From positions 2,641,001 to 2,705,000 of the forward strand of contig NZ_CP039249.1 in the NCBI RefSeq assembly GCF_004795835.1: a DNA stretch of 64,000 bases, given 5' to 3'. The notes beneath the pieces are model-generated. The model was not told the DNA's origin. It ran no database searches and was given only the letters and a program-made list of their open reading frames with translations. The position numbers and the translations under genes are program-made. Below, in pieces: positions 49,204 to 58,083 of the stretch. The DNA comes from Sphingomonas sp. PAMC26645. GTDB lineage: Bacteria; Pseudomonadota; Alphaproteobacteria; Sphingomonadales; Sphingomonadaceae. How positions within the stretch are numbered: the stretch's first letter is position 1; every line of letters begins with the position of its first letter.

Positions 49204-49207
<4 letters not shown>

Positions 49208-50286
49208 GATGCGGCTCTAGGCAGCAGGAGGCGAAGGACGGTCATCTCGGGGCTTCCTTCGCGACCGTATTGGACGATGCCGCCCATGTCTCTGGTCAGC
49301 TTGTCGACGAGCGCGAGACCAAGCCCCTGCCCTTCGCGCCGACCCGATACGAACGGGTCGAACAGGTGATCGGCGATGTCGGCGGGGGCGCCGGGACCGT
49401 TGTCAAAGATACAGATCTCGATCGGCAGCGGCAGGCGCGGCTTGCCGGGTGCCGAACTCACGGTGATGCCGTGACGGTACGCAGTGGTCATGACGATCCG
49501 CGGTTCGCGTTCGTTTCGAACGGCTTCGCGGGCATTCTTCAGCAGGTTTATCACGATCTGCAGCAGCGCATCGCGGTTGATCTGCGCGGGAGGGAGCGAG
49601 GGGTCGAAGCGTTCCTCGATCGTTATGCCGCGCGCGAAACCGGCGAGCGCAAGCCGGCGCGCGTGACCGAGCAGCGGATAGATGTTCTCGCTGGCGAGCG
49701 GCAGCGGCCGCGTGTCGCTGAAGTCCTGCATGCGGTCGATCAGCGCGGCAATGCGGTCGACCTCGGTAACGATCAGCGTCGTAAGTTCGCCCGCGCCGAG
49801 CAACTGCGCGGCACCGCGGATGCCGGATAGCGGGTTCTTGATCTCGTGGGCGAGCATCGCCGCGGCACCGACCGCAGCCCTTGCTCCGGCCGCGCGATCC
49901 GCGGAGTGTCCAAGGCGCCGCGATGTGGCGGATGCGTGCAAGGTGATGGCGCGCCAGCCCGGGTAGTCGGCGATCTGCGTCTCGGCGAAATCTGCACGGA
50001 TCTTGACTCCGCGCGCGGTCGAGATTTCGGTGTCGTAGACGGCGAGAGCGTGGCCGTCCCGATTTCGCGGATCGTCTGGCGGCGGGATGATCGCATCGAG
50101 CGGTTGGCCGATCATCAACCGCTCGGACAGGTTCAGCAATTGCTCGGCGAGCGCATTGGCATGTGCGACCCGGTGGTCGGGATCGACGACCACCACAGCC
50201 ACCGGCAGTGCGGCAAAGAGTTCCGCGAACCCCGGCCGGTTGCGCGATGGCGTATCAGGCCGCTTCAAGGTTGCGCCAGGGAGCAT
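49204..50286 (-). CDS. ntrB: Nitrogen sensor kinase NtrB (NR II)
   Basis: NtrB is the soluble kinase/phosphatase controlling NtrC in response to PII proteins. The 360-aa protein has an N-terminal PAS domain (AALPVAVVVVDPDHRVAHAN), the phosphoacceptor His in MLAHEIKNPLSGIRGAAQLL, the N box VINLLKNAREAV, and the ATP-lid pieces FDNGPGAPAD and GQGLGLALVDKL. No membrane segments are present. Its first 32 bases overlap the end of dusB, and its stop overlaps the ntrC start, so the genes are tightly coupled in the classic dusB-ntrBC order. Confidence 0.95.
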
Positions 50287-51253
50287 AGAACTCAGCCAGC
50301 ATTGCCTTGACCTGCTTCGGGTCCGGTACCTGGTTCACCTTGTTGCGGAACTCCGCCGAACCGGGCAGTCCCTTGGTGTACCAGCCGATATGTTTCCGGG
50401 CCATATTCACCCCGGTCTCGATCCCGTAATGTTCGAGCATCGCCTCGTAATGCCCTGCAATCGCGTCATATTGCTCGGTGATCGAGGGGTCATCGATACG
50501 GCGGCCGGTGGCGAACCACTCCATCACCTGGCCGAGTACCCAGGGGCGGCCGTAGCTGCCCCGACCGATCATCAGGCCATCGGCGCCGGACTGGTCCATC
50601 GCGGCTTCGGCGTCCTCGATGGTGCAGATGTCGCCGTTGACGATCACCGGTACGCTCACTGCTTCTTTGACCTTCCGGACGAAGCCCCAGTCGGCATTGC
50701 CCTTGTACATCTGGTTGCGCGTGCGGCCGTGGACGGTGATCAGCTTGATTCCGAGGTCCTCGGCGATGCGCGCGAGGTCGGGCGCATTGAGGCTGTCGTG
50801 GCACCAGCCCATTCGCATCTTGAGGGTCACGGGCACGTCGACCGCCCTGACCGTCGCCTCGATGATGGCGCTGGCGAGCTTGGTGTCGCGCATCAGTGCC
50901 GATCCTGCATCGCCGTTGACGACTTTGCGCACCGGGCAGCCCATGTTGATGTCGATGATCGCCGCGCCGCGATCCTGGCTGAGCTTGGCCGCCTCGCCCA
51001 TCTCGTACGGGGTGCAGCCGATCAGCTGCATCGACACTGGCTCCTCAAGCCGGTCCCATGCCGCCTTCTGCAACGACTGGCGCGTCTCGCGGATCGCCGC
51101 CTGGCTGGCGACCATCTCGGTGACGTTGAGGCCAGAGCCATAGCGTCGCACCAGCGTGCGGAACGGCATGTCGGTGACGCCGGTCATCGGCGCGAGCACT
51201 ACGGGGCTTTCGATCCGGACAGGACCGATCTGGATAGGAGCAAGGTTACGCAT
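50255..51253 (-). CDS. dusB: tRNA-dihydrouridine synthase DusB
   Basis: DusB (NifR3) reduces uridine to dihydrouridine in tRNA using FMN and NADPH. The 332-aa protein begins IGPVRIESPVVLAPMTGVTD, has DINMGCPVRKVVNGDAGSAL with the catalytic Cys, TLKMRMGWC and ITVHGRTRNQMYKG, all family signatures. I start it at the ATG at 51253; the frame is open to 52531 but the extra part is antisense to ispDF. It heads the ntr operon and is divergent from ispDF over 90 bases, which should contain promoters for both. Confidence 0.95.
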   Translation of the reverse strand: MRNLAPIQIGPVRIESPVVLAPMTGVTDMPFRTLVRRYGSGLNVTEMVASQAAIRETRQSLQKAAWDRLEEPVSMQLIGCTPYEMGEAAKLSQDRGAAIIDINMGCPVRKVVNGDAGSALMRDTKLASAIIEATVRAVDVPVTLKMRMGWCHDSLNAPDLARIAEDLGIKLITVHGRTRNQMYKGNADWGFVRKVKEAVSVPVIVNGDICTIEDAEAAMDQSGADGLMIGRGSYGRPWVLGQVMEWFATGRRIDDPSITEQYDAIAGHYEAMLEHYGIETGVNMARKHIGWYTKGLPGSAEFRNKVNQVPDPKQVKAMLAEFYAPWRNLEAA

Positions 51254-51343
51254 GGATGTGCCTGAAAAAGAGGCATCCTTTACCCCAACCAGCCGTTTCA
51301 GGCAAGGCTGGCGAGGGCCGGAGCGAAGCGCTAGGTCGCGAGG

Positions 51344-52492
51344 ATGACACAGGCAAAGCGTATCGTTGCGATCATTGTCGCTGCCGGGACCGGCGTGCGC
51401 GCGGGCGGATCGGTCCCCAAGCAGTTCGCGCTGATCGCCGGCAGGCCGATGATCGCCTATTCCCATGAGGCGTTCGCGACGCATCCGGCGATCGCCGAAA
51501 CGATCGTCGTCGTTGCAGATGGCCAGCAGGGCTTGGCGACCACAGCATTGGGGGACGCGATGATCCTGGTTGGCGGACCGACGCGGCGCGAGTCGGTCAC
51601 CAACGGTCTCGCGGCGGTCGGCGACGCGACGCATGTGCTGATCCACGATGCCGCCCGTCCCTTCCTGTCGCACGCGGTCATCGATTCGCTCGTCGCCACC
51701 TTGAAGACCAGGGACGCGGCCATTCCCGTCCTCCCGGTGACCGATACGCTCGCCCGCGGCAGCGTCCTGCTCGGCGACATCGTCCCGCGCGCGGACCTCA
51801 ACCGCGTGCAGACTCCCCAGGCATTTGCGGTGGAGGCCCTGCGCGCCGCGCATGCGGTCTGGCCTGCGGACGAAGAGGCCACCGACGACGCGCAGATGGT
51901 GCGACGGCTTGGCGTCGGCGTCGCGTTGGTGCAGGGCTCGGCGATGCTCGAGAAAGTCACGCACCCAGAAGATTTCGCGGCCGCCGAAGCGCGTGTCGCG
52001 TACGAAACCCGTACCGCGATGGGGTTCGACGTCCACCGCCTCGAAACCGGCGAGGAGCTCTGGCTCGGCGGCGTCCTGATCCCGCACGACAAGGGGCTGT
52101 CGGGGCATAGCGACGCCGACGTCGCGCTCCACGCGCTGACCGATGCGCTGCTCGGCACGATCGCGGCGGGCGATATCGGCACGCATTTCCCGCCGAGCGA
52201 CCCACAGTGGAAGGGTGCCGACTCCGCACAGTTCCTCCAGCACGCCGCCAAGCTGATCGCCGACAAGCGCGGGCGGATCGATTTCGTCGACCTGACGATC
52301 ATGTGCGAGGCGCCGAAGATCGGCCCGCATCGTGCGAAGATGACCGCGCGGATCGCCGACCTGCTCGGGCTTACGCTCGACCGGGTCAGCGTCAAGGCGA
52401 CGACGACCGAACGGCTCGGCTTCACCGGGCGCGGCGAAGGCATTGCTGCGCAGGCGGTTGCGACCATTCGCTTGCCCGGATCGCCGCTTTGA
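51344..52492 (+). CDS. ispDF: Bifunctional IspD/IspF isoprenoid enzyme
   Basis: This fusion catalyses two MEP-pathway steps: CTP-dependent formation of CDP-methylerythritol (IspD) and cyclisation to methylerythritol 2,4-cyclodiphosphate (IspF). The 382-aa protein has the IspD part first (VAIIVAAGTGVRAGGSVPKQ, HDAARPF, RVQTPQAF), then IspF from about residue 225 (GFDVHRLETG, GHSDADVALHAL, TTTERLGFTGRGEG). Both active sites look complete. The fused form is common in alphaproteobacteria. The TGA overlaps the TTG start of the next gene. Confidence 0.96.
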   Translation: MTQAKRIVAIIVAAGTGVRAGGSVPKQFALIAGRPMIAYSHEAFATHPAIAETIVVVADGQQGLATTALGDAMILVGGPTRRESVTNGLAAVGDATHVLIHDAARPFLSHAVIDSLVATLKTRDAAIPVLPVTDTLARGSVLLGDIVPRADLNRVQTPQAFAVEALRAAHAVWPADEEATDDAQMVRRLGVGVALVQGSAMLEKVTHPEDFAAAEARVAYETRTAMGFDVHRLETGEELWLGGVLIPHDKGLSGHSDADVALHALTDALLGTIAAGDIGTHFPPSDPQWKGADSAQFLQHAAKLIADKRGRIDFVDLTIMCEAPKIGPHRAKMTARIADLLGLTLDRVSVKATTTERLGFTGRGEGIAAQAVATIRLPGSPL

Positions 52493-53013
52493 AGATCTCG
52501 GCAGCGCTTGCGGGGATCGCCCTCCTCGCAAGCCCGGCAGTGGCGCAACAGCGCTGCATCACCGGGCCCGAGGCCGAATCGCTGACGCTCGTCGCGATGC
52601 CTGACATTCTCCGCGAAACCGGGCGCGTCTGTGCGGCGCAGCTTCCCGCTGCCAGCCTTATCCGGCGGCAGTCGAGTGCGCTGATCGATCGCTATCAGAT
52701 CGAGTCCGACCGGGCCTGGCCCGCGGCTCGTGCGGCGATCGTCAAGCTCAGCGATCCTGCCGTCGACGCGATGCTTGATTCAGAGTTCGCACGACCGTTG
52801 CTGACGACGTTGCTGGTACCGCAGATCGTTGGGCGGATCGCGACGCGCGATTGCGGGACGATCGACCGGATGGTGACGCTGCTCCAGCCCTTGCCACCGC
52901 GCAACACCGCGGGCATCGTCGTCGAGACGTTGCGGTACCTCAAATCCCAGAAGTCGCGCAGCGGTGATATCGCCGCGGTGGCGATGCTGCTCTGCCCGGT
53001 GGAGACACGCTGA
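52489..53013 (+). CDS. Hypothetical exported protein
   Basis: A 174-aa protein starting with TTG at 52489, which overlaps the ispDF stop. The first 20 residues (KISAALAGIALLASPAVAQ) form a clear signal peptide with an AxA-type cleavage site, so the protein should be periplasmic. The mature part is mostly helical, with four Cys (CITGPEAE, GRVCAAQLP, RDCGTID, LLCPVE) that could form disulfides. I do not recognise a family. It is coupled to cinA by a one-base overlap (TGATG), so it belongs to the ispDF-cinA transcript. Confidence 0.78.
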   Translation: MKISAALAGIALLASPAVAQQRCITGPEAESLTLVAMPDILRETGRVCAAQLPAASLIRRQSSALIDRYQIESDRAWPAARAAIVKLSDPAVDAMLDSEFARPLLTTLLVPQIVGRIATRDCGTIDRMVTLLQPLPPRNTAGIVVETLRYLKSQKSRSGDIAAVAMLLCPVETR

Positions 53014-53528
53014 TGGATACGATCCTTCCCGCCGAACTGGTCGAGGCCGCACGCAAAGTGGTCGAACAGAACCGCGCGATCGGCCGCAGAGTCGCGGTCG
53101 CCGAGAGCTGCACGGGCGGACTCGTTGCGGCCGCATTGACCGAGATTCCCGGCTCCTCCGACGTGTTCGAGGTCGGTTTCGTCACCTATTCGAACGCCGC
53201 CAAGCTCGGCGTGCTGAAGATCAGTTCGGATGTGCTGGAGACGTTCGGCGCAGTCTCGATCGCGGTCGCCTGGAGCATGGCGCAGGCCGCGCTGAAGCAG
53301 TCGGGTGCGGATATCGCGGTTGCAATCACTGGCGTCGCCGGGCCGGGAGGCGGTTCGCTCAAGAAGCCGGTCGGCACCGTGGTGTTCGGTCGCGCTGAGA
53401 AGGGTCGCGACCCTTCCGACGTCCACGCTGATCGCAAGGATTTCGGCGATCTCGGCCGCGGCGGGATACGGCTTCAGGCCGCGTTATGCGCGCTCGAACT
53501 CTTGTTGCCGGACGCTTCGGCCCCGTAA
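53013..53528 (+). CDS. CinA-family nicotinamide-nucleotide amidohydrolase
   Basis: The 171-aa protein matches the C-terminal deamidase domain of CinA (PncC), which converts NMN to nicotinate mononucleotide. The signature VAVAESCTGGLVAAALTEIPG holds the active Ser/Cys region, and AITGVAGPGGGSLKKPVGTV is the second conserved block. The N-terminal MoaB-like domain of full CinA is missing, as in stand-alone PncC. The last 55 bases overlap the 3' end of the COQ10-like gene on the other strand. Confidence 0.92.
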   Translation: MDTILPAELVEAARKVVEQNRAIGRRVAVAESCTGGLVAAALTEIPGSSDVFEVGFVTYSNAAKLGVLKISSDVLETFGAVSIAVAWSMAQAALKQSGADIAVAITGVAGPGGGSLKKPVGTVVFGRAEKGRDPSDVHADRKDFGDLGRGGIRLQAALCALELLLPDASAP

Positions 53529-53947
53529 AGCTCGGCGGCGCGGGTCTCGAACGCGCCGATCATCTTGCGCAGCGCGGCGCCGAACACCTGCCCGGCGATC
53601 ATCTCGAACATCCGGTTCTTGAACGCGAAGTCGACGGTGAAGTCGACCGCGCAGCCCTGCGGCTCGGGTCGGAAATGCCATTCGTTGCGCAGATACTTGA
53701 GTGGGCCATCGACATAATCGACGTTGAGTTCGCTCGGCCGGACCTTCTGCACGCGCGACGTGAACGTCTCGCGCAGGCCCTTGAAGCCGACGATCATGTC
53801 GGCGAGCGTTTCGGTCTCGCTGTTCGAGCGCACCCGCATCGCGCTGACCCACGGCAGGAATTCGGCATAGCGGCCGACATCGGCCACCAGGTCGAACATC
53901 TGCTCAGGCGTGTAGGGCAGATGGCGCGTTTCCGAATGCTTCGGCAT
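53474..53947 (-). CDS. COQ10/RatA-like START-domain protein
   Basis: The 157-aa protein is a small START-fold lipid-binding protein. Family marks are YTPEQMFDLVADVGRYAEFLPW at the N-terminus, GFKGLRETFTSRV and VDFAFKNRMFEMIAGQVFG. Mitochondrial Coq10 binds ubiquinone and supports respiration; the E. coli relative RatA has been called a toxin that blocks ribosome joining. The alphaproteobacterial context (next to lipA) favours the ubiquinone role, by inference. It starts within the lipA stop (TGATG overlap) and converges on cinA with a 55-base overlap. Confidence 0.9.
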   Translation of the reverse strand: MPKHSETRHLPYTPEQMFDLVADVGRYAEFLPWVSAMRVRSNSETETLADMIVGFKGLRETFTSRVQKVRPSELNVDYVDGPLKYLRNEWHFRPEPQGCAVDFTVDFAFKNRMFEMIAGQVFGAALRKMIGAFETRAAELYGAEASGNKSSSAHNAA

Positions 53948-54873
53948 CAGATGCGCGCGACGCCCAGCTTGGCGTCACGGTTAGCGCGCAACCGTTCGAA
54001 ATCATCGCCCGCGTGATAGCTCGACCGCGTCAGCGGCGACGACGCGACAAGCAGGAAGCCCTTCGCGCGCGCGATCGAGGCATAGGCATCGAACGCCTTG
54101 GGCGGCACGAACTCGGCGACCTTGGCATGGCGCGGCGTCGGTTGGAGATACTGGCCCATCGTCAGGAAATCGATATCGGCGCAGCGCATGTCATCCATCA
54201 CCTGATGGATCTCGAGCCGCTCCTCGCCAAGGCCGAGCATCACGCCCGACTTGGTAAAGATCGACGGATCGTGCTTCTTGACGCTCTCCAGCAGCCGCAA
54301 CGACGCATAGTAGCGCGCACCGGGGCGGATCGTTGGATAGAGCCGGGGCACTGTCTCGAGGTTATGGTTGTAGACATCGGGCCGAGCCTCGACGATCGAC
54401 TCGATCGCGGCCTGCGCCTTGTTGCGGAAGTCGGGCGTCAAAATCTCGATCGTCGTCGTCGGGTTCGACGCGCGGATCGCCTGAATCACCTTCACGAACT
54501 GCGACGCGCCACCGTCCGGAAGATCGTCGCGATCGACCGAGGTGATGACGATGTGGTTGAGCCCCATCTGCGCCGCCGCATCGGCAACGTTCTGCGGCTC
54601 CATGCGATCGACCGCACGCGGCATGCCGGTCTTGACGTTGCAGAACGCACACGCCCGCGTGCAGGTATCGCCGAGGATCATGACCGTCGCATGCTTCTTC
54701 GACCAGCATTCGCCAATGTTCGGACACGCCGCCTCTTCGCACACGGTGGTGAGGCTTTTCGAGCGCATCAACTCACGGGTCTTTGCGAAGCCAGCAGAGG
54801 TCGGCGCCTTGACGCGGATCCAGTCGGGCTTGCGCGCACGGACCGGCGCAGCCATCGGGGTCATGTCGTTCAT
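53947..54873 (-). CDS. lipA: Lipoyl synthase LipA
   Basis: LipA inserts two sulfurs into octanoyl groups on E2 and H proteins, completing lipoate. It is a radical SAM enzyme with two [4Fe-4S] clusters. The 308-aa protein has the auxiliary-cluster motif [12 protein letters not shown] (CxxxxCxxxxxC) and the SAM-cluster motif CTRACAFC (CxxxCxxC). The third auxiliary ligand is the C-terminal Ser of [14 protein letters not shown]. All are present. The ATG at 54873 starts [10 protein letters not shown]; the second ATG at residue 4 is possible. It is divergent from the carbonic anhydrase. Confidence 0.96.
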   Translation of the reverse strand: MNDMTPMAAPVRARKPDWIRVKAPTSAGFAKTRELMRSKSLTTVCEEAACPNIGECWSKKHATVMILGDTCTRACAFCNVKTGMPRAVDRMEPQNVADAAAQMGLNHIVITSVDRDDLPDGGASQFVKVIQAIRASNPTTTIEILTPDFRNKAQAAIESIVEARPDVYNHNLETVPRLYPTIRPGARYYASLRLLESVKKHDPSIFTKSGVMLGLGEERLEIHQVMDDMRCADIDFLTMGQYLQPTPRHAKVAEFVPPKAFDAYASIARAKGFLLVASSPLTRSSYHAGDDFERLRANRDAKLGVARI

Positions 54874-54960
54874 GGACGCCAGATAGCCCCGCCCTGCCGT
54901 CGAGACAATGGTGGCGAGCTATGTCGGTGGGTTGGAACCATCGGACGAACCGGATAAAAT

Positions 54961-54995
54961 CATGGAACCAGTTCCAACATGACAAGTTTGTCATG
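54961..54995 (+). promoter_or_regulatory. Palindromes and possible stress-sigma promoter before the carbonic anhydrase
   Basis: CATGACAA (54978-54985) and TTGTCATG (54988-54995) make a perfect inverted repeat with a two-base spacer, and TGGAAC/GTTCCA (54963-54976) is another. On the plus strand GGAAC (54964-54968), 17 bases, then GTT (54986-54988) matches the GGAAC-N16/17-GTT pattern of alphaproteobacterial EcfG promoters, with a start site expected about 30 bases before the GTG at 55027. Confidence 0.45.
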
Positions 54996-55026
54996 TCGCA
55001 TCGCAAACTGATATGGAAGGCTACCT

Positions 55027-55689
55027 GTGCCAACTCACTTTCCGGAAATGATTGAAGGCTACCACCGCTTCAAGGACGGCCCCTGGGAGGAGCAGCGCGA
55101 GCGCTGGAAGGAGCTGCAGGAGGGCCAGAGCCCCAAGGTGATGATCATCGCCTGCTCGGACAGCCGCGTCGAACCCGCACAGATTTTCGACACGCTGCCG
55201 GGCGAAGTGTTCGTCGTCCGCAACGTCGCCAACCTGGTCCCGCCCTACGAGACCGGTGGCGGCCATCACGGCGTGTCGGCGGCGATCGAGTTCGCGGTCA
55301 CGCAGCTGAAGGTCGAAGAGATCGTCGTGATGGGCCATGAGAAGTGCGGCGGCTGCAAGGCCGCGCTGACCCAGGCCTTTGCCGACGCAGACCATGGCGC
55401 AGGTGGCTTCGTGTCCGACTGGGTCAGCCTGCTCGACGGCGCGCGCGAGAAGGTCGTTGCGAAATACGGCGACAGCGAAGAAGCGGGTCGCGAGATGGAG
55501 CTCGAGTCCGTCCGCACCTCGATCGCCAATCTGCGCACCTTCCCGTTCGTCAGAAGGGCCGAGGCCGCCGGTACGCTGGCGCTGCGCGGCGCCTATTTCG
55601 GCATCGACAAGGGCCAGATGCTGCTGCTCAACGAGGATGACGAGTTCATCCAGGCAGAGTCGCCAGAAGCCAAATCCGCGAAAGCCTAA
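55027..55689 (+). CDS. can: Beta-class carbonic anhydrase
   Basis: The enzyme interconverts CO2 and bicarbonate. The 220-aa cytoplasmic protein has the full zinc set: Cys43 and the Asp45-Arg47 pair in ACSDSRVEP, and His104 and Cys107 in MGHEKCGGCKAA. The start is a GTG at 55027 with GGAAGG six bases before it; no ATG in frame precedes it. The upstream region carries a palindrome and a possible stress-sigma promoter. It converges on the PPK2 gene, with four bases between the stops. Confidence 0.95.
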   Translation: MPTHFPEMIEGYHRFKDGPWEEQRERWKELQEGQSPKVMIIACSDSRVEPAQIFDTLPGEVFVVRNVANLVPPYETGGGHHGVSAAIEFAVTQLKVEEIVVMGHEKCGGCKAALTQAFADADHGAGGFVSDWVSLLDGAREKVVAKYGDSEEAGREMELESVRTSIANLRTFPFVRRAEAAGTLALRGAYFGIDKGQMLLLNEDDEFIQAESPEAKSAKA

Positions 55690-55693
55690 CGGG

Positions 55694-56470
55694 TCAGCGA
55701 AGGCCTAACGCCTTCTCCGCCACCTTCTTGACCTTCGGGTCGAGCGGTGGCGGCACCATCGATACGCCGGCTTCGAGGCGGTCCGCGATCAGCGTCAGCG
55801 CTGCGATCCGGGCCGCCTTCTTGTCGTTGCCGTCGATGACGGTCCACGGCGCGGTCGCGGTATCGGTGCGCGCGAACATCTCGGCCATCGCCTCTAGATA
55901 GTCTTCGCGGCGCGACCGGTTGTGGAAATCGTCGAGCCCGGTCTTCCAATGCTTCCACGGATCGTCGAGCCGCGCCTTCAACCGCCGGTCCTGCTCCTTC
56001 TGCGTGGTGTGGATGAACAGCTTGATCAGCGTCGTGCCGCTCTCGACCTGCTGCGCCTCGAACGCGTTGATCTCGTCATAGCCGTGGCGCCATTCGGTCT
56101 CGCTGGCGAACCCCTCGACGCGCTCGACGAGGACACGGCCGTACCAGCTGCGGTCGAACACCGCGATGTTGCCGTTGGCGGGCAACCGGTTCCAGAAGCG
56201 CCAGAGGAAATGATGCGCCTTCTCGTCCGCGGTCGGCGCCGAGATCGGCCAGACCTTGTAGTTGCGCGGGTCCCATTCGGCGGACAGGCGCTGGATGATG
56301 CCGCCCTTCCCTGCCGCATCCCAACCCTCGAACATCACGATCGCGCTCTTGCCCGCGACGATGTGCGCGACCTGGATATGCTCGAGGCGCTTTTGCAGCG
56401 CGGCGAGGTCGTGCTTGTACTTGCCGTCGTATTCGTCGCCGTCTTCGTAGTCGGCCAGGTGTATCGTCAT
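55694..56470 (-). CDS. ppk2: Polyphosphate kinase 2 (PPK2) family protein
   Basis: PPK2 enzymes use polyphosphate to phosphorylate nucleotides (or the reverse). The 258-aa single-domain protein has the Walker A sequence MFEGWDAAGKGGIIQRL, the Walker B FDRSWYGRVLVERVEGF and the lid region DDPWKHWKTGLDDFHNRSRR. Whether it acts on AMP, ADP or both cannot be told from sequence. The ATG at 56470 overlaps the permease stop, so the two form a unit. Together with ppk1 and ppx at 61498-64000 it gives three polyphosphate genes in 8.3 kb. Confidence 0.9.
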   Translation of the reverse strand: MTIHLADYEDGDEYDGKYKHDLAALQKRLEHIQVAHIVAGKSAIVMFEGWDAAGKGGIIQRLSAEWDPRNYKVWPISAPTADEKAHHFLWRFWNRLPANGNIAVFDRSWYGRVLVERVEGFASETEWRHGYDEINAFEAQQVESGTTLIKLFIHTTQKEQDRRLKARLDDPWKHWKTGLDDFHNRSRREDYLEAMAEMFARTDTATAPWTVIDGNDKKAARIAALTLIADRLEAGVSMVPPPLDPKVKKVAEKALGLR

Positions 56471-57867
56471 GCATCGCTCTCCGTCGCAAGGGTCGGGATC
56501 TGAACGTTCCAGGCGCCCCGTCGGCGCAGGACGAACCAATAATAGGCGATCGACAGCAAGATCTGCGCAGCCGTCATGATCAAACCGGGGCGCCCCTCTT
56601 CCCGATCAAGCCAGCTCGTCCAGCAGACATAGCCGAGCGCGAGCAGTGTCACGACCGGAGCAAGCGGGTATAACGGCATCTGGTAGGGTGCATGGGCGGT
56701 CTGGCCGGTACGCCTGCCGACCATCGCCGCGACGCAGATCCCTGCGTAGATCGCGACGAGGCCGGTGCCGCTGAGCACGAGCAGCAACTGGAGCGGCAGA
56801 AAGCACGCGACGATCCCGAACCCGCCGACCAGCAGCGTGCCGACCCAGGGGGAGCCGAACTTCGGGTGGACCTGCGTCATCCATTGGTCGAGTGGACGCC
56901 CCCAGCTTCCGTCACGCGCGGTGCCGTAGAAGAAGCGCGCGCAGGCGAGGATGCAGGCGATGACCGCGTTGACGATCGCGACGACGACGCCGATCGAGAT
57001 CCAGTTCGCCATCGTGATGCCGCTGCGGAGGGTGACGAGCAGGCCGAACGGGTCGTCGGCGGTGAGCGTGGCGTGAATATCCGGCGTTCCGACGAGGACC
57101 GCGACGATCGGGATGCCCTCGAACAACAGCGTCAGCGCGAGCGACGCCATGATCGCGCGGGCGATCAGGCGGGGGGCGTCGAGCATCTCCTCGCCGAAGT
57201 AGACCGCCGCGCCGTAACCGTTGAGCGCGAAGATCGCGATCGAGGTGGCGAGGCCGATCGAGGCGGGGGACGCGGGGACGAGCGCGGCCCCTTGCGGCAT
57301 CACCGGGTGCAGCAGCAGGTCGCCGATCGGGCGGACGGTATCGGCGAACCCGAGCCAGACGACCGCACCGATTGCCAGCATCTCGACCAGAAGGAAGACA
57401 CCGGTGAGCCACGCGTTGACGCGAATCTGGAGGATCGCGACGAGCGTCGATCCAGCGACCACGGCGATCGCGACGGGAATTTGCGGCAGGCCGGGGACCA
57501 GCGTGCCGAGCACCGCGCTGACGCCGAGACCTGCGACGGGTGGAAAGAGCAGGTTGTTGAAGACGTTGACGCCGAGCATGACGAACCCCGCCATCGGCCC
57601 GAGCGTATGCGCGACTGCGACATACTCGCCACCCGCAACCGGCCAGGCGGACGAGAGTTCGGCATAGACGAACGCGGTAGCGACGCAGACGAGTCCCGCG
57701 ATCAACGTCGCCCAGACTGCGCCAGTGCCGGCGACCTGAAGCATGCCGGGGACGATGACGAACACCGACGATGCCGGGGTTGCGACGGAGAGGGTAAGGA
57801 ACAGGACGCCCGAGACGCCGAGGCTGCGAACGAGGCTTGGCGCCGGTGTCATCTGATCGTCGCGCAT
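56467..57867 (-). CDS. APC-family amino acid permease
   Basis: A 466-aa inner membrane transporter with about 12 hydrophobic segments. The first span SGVLFLTLSVATPASSVFVI has the unwound helix pattern of the APC superfamily, and ALNGYGAAVYFGEEMLDAPR near residue 220 contains the conserved glycine-rich segment with an acidic residue. The substrate is not predictable. It overlaps the PPK2 start by four bases; its upstream side is the 57868-58083 gap, which holds a large palindromic repeat. Confidence 0.88.
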   Translation of the reverse strand: MRDDQMTPAPSLVRSLGVSGVLFLTLSVATPASSVFVIVPGMLQVAGTGAVWATLIAGLVCVATAFVYAELSSAWPVAGGEYVAVAHTLGPMAGFVMLGVNVFNNLLFPPVAGLGVSAVLGTLVPGLPQIPVAIAVVAGSTLVAILQIRVNAWLTGVFLLVEMLAIGAVVWLGFADTVRPIGDLLLHPVMPQGAALVPASPASIGLATSIAIFALNGYGAAVYFGEEMLDAPRLIARAIMASLALTLLFEGIPIVAVLVGTPDIHATLTADDPFGLLVTLRSGITMANWISIGVVVAIVNAVIACILACARFFYGTARDGSWGRPLDQWMTQVHPKFGSPWVGTLLVGGFGIVACFLPLQLLLVLSGTGLVAIYAGICVAAMVGRRTGQTAHAPYQMPLYPLAPVVTLLALGYVCWTSWLDREEGRPGLIMTAAQILLSIAYYWFVLRRRGAWNVQIPTLATESDA

Positions 57868-57932
57868 GCCAACCCCTTATCGTGCAGGGGTATTTGCATG
57901 GTTGAGGGGGTTGAGGAAGCGTGGGACGTATT

Positions 57933-58073
57933 TCCCTCGCCCCTTCGGGGAGAGGGAGGGGCCCGCCCGCGCTTGCGGGTGGGAGGGTGAGGGGAAGTTG
58001 GCGCACACCAACTTCCCCTCACCCTCCCGTCGCCAAGCGGTTCCTCCTTCCCTCTCCCCGTAGGGGCGAGGGA
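57933..58073. repeat. Large palindromic repeat between aspS and the permease gene
   Basis: A nested inverted repeat fills most of the 216-base gap. Its core is a perfect hairpin, 57981-58001 pairing with 58008-58028 (21 base pairs) around a six-base loop. The outer arms (CCTCGCCCCTTCGGGGAGAG-type on the left near 57936 and its imperfect reverse complement ending at 58073) extend the pairing to 141 bases with bulges. It is a REP-like interspersed element and may also terminate aspS-upstream transcription or stall readthrough. Other copies would be expected in the genome. Confidence 0.75.
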
Positions 58074-58083
58074 CAGAGAGACG

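Noticed and set aside
51254..52531. An N-terminal extension of DusB by 426 codons
   Set aside because: The extra part is antisense to ispDF; the family N-terminus begins at the ATG at 51253.
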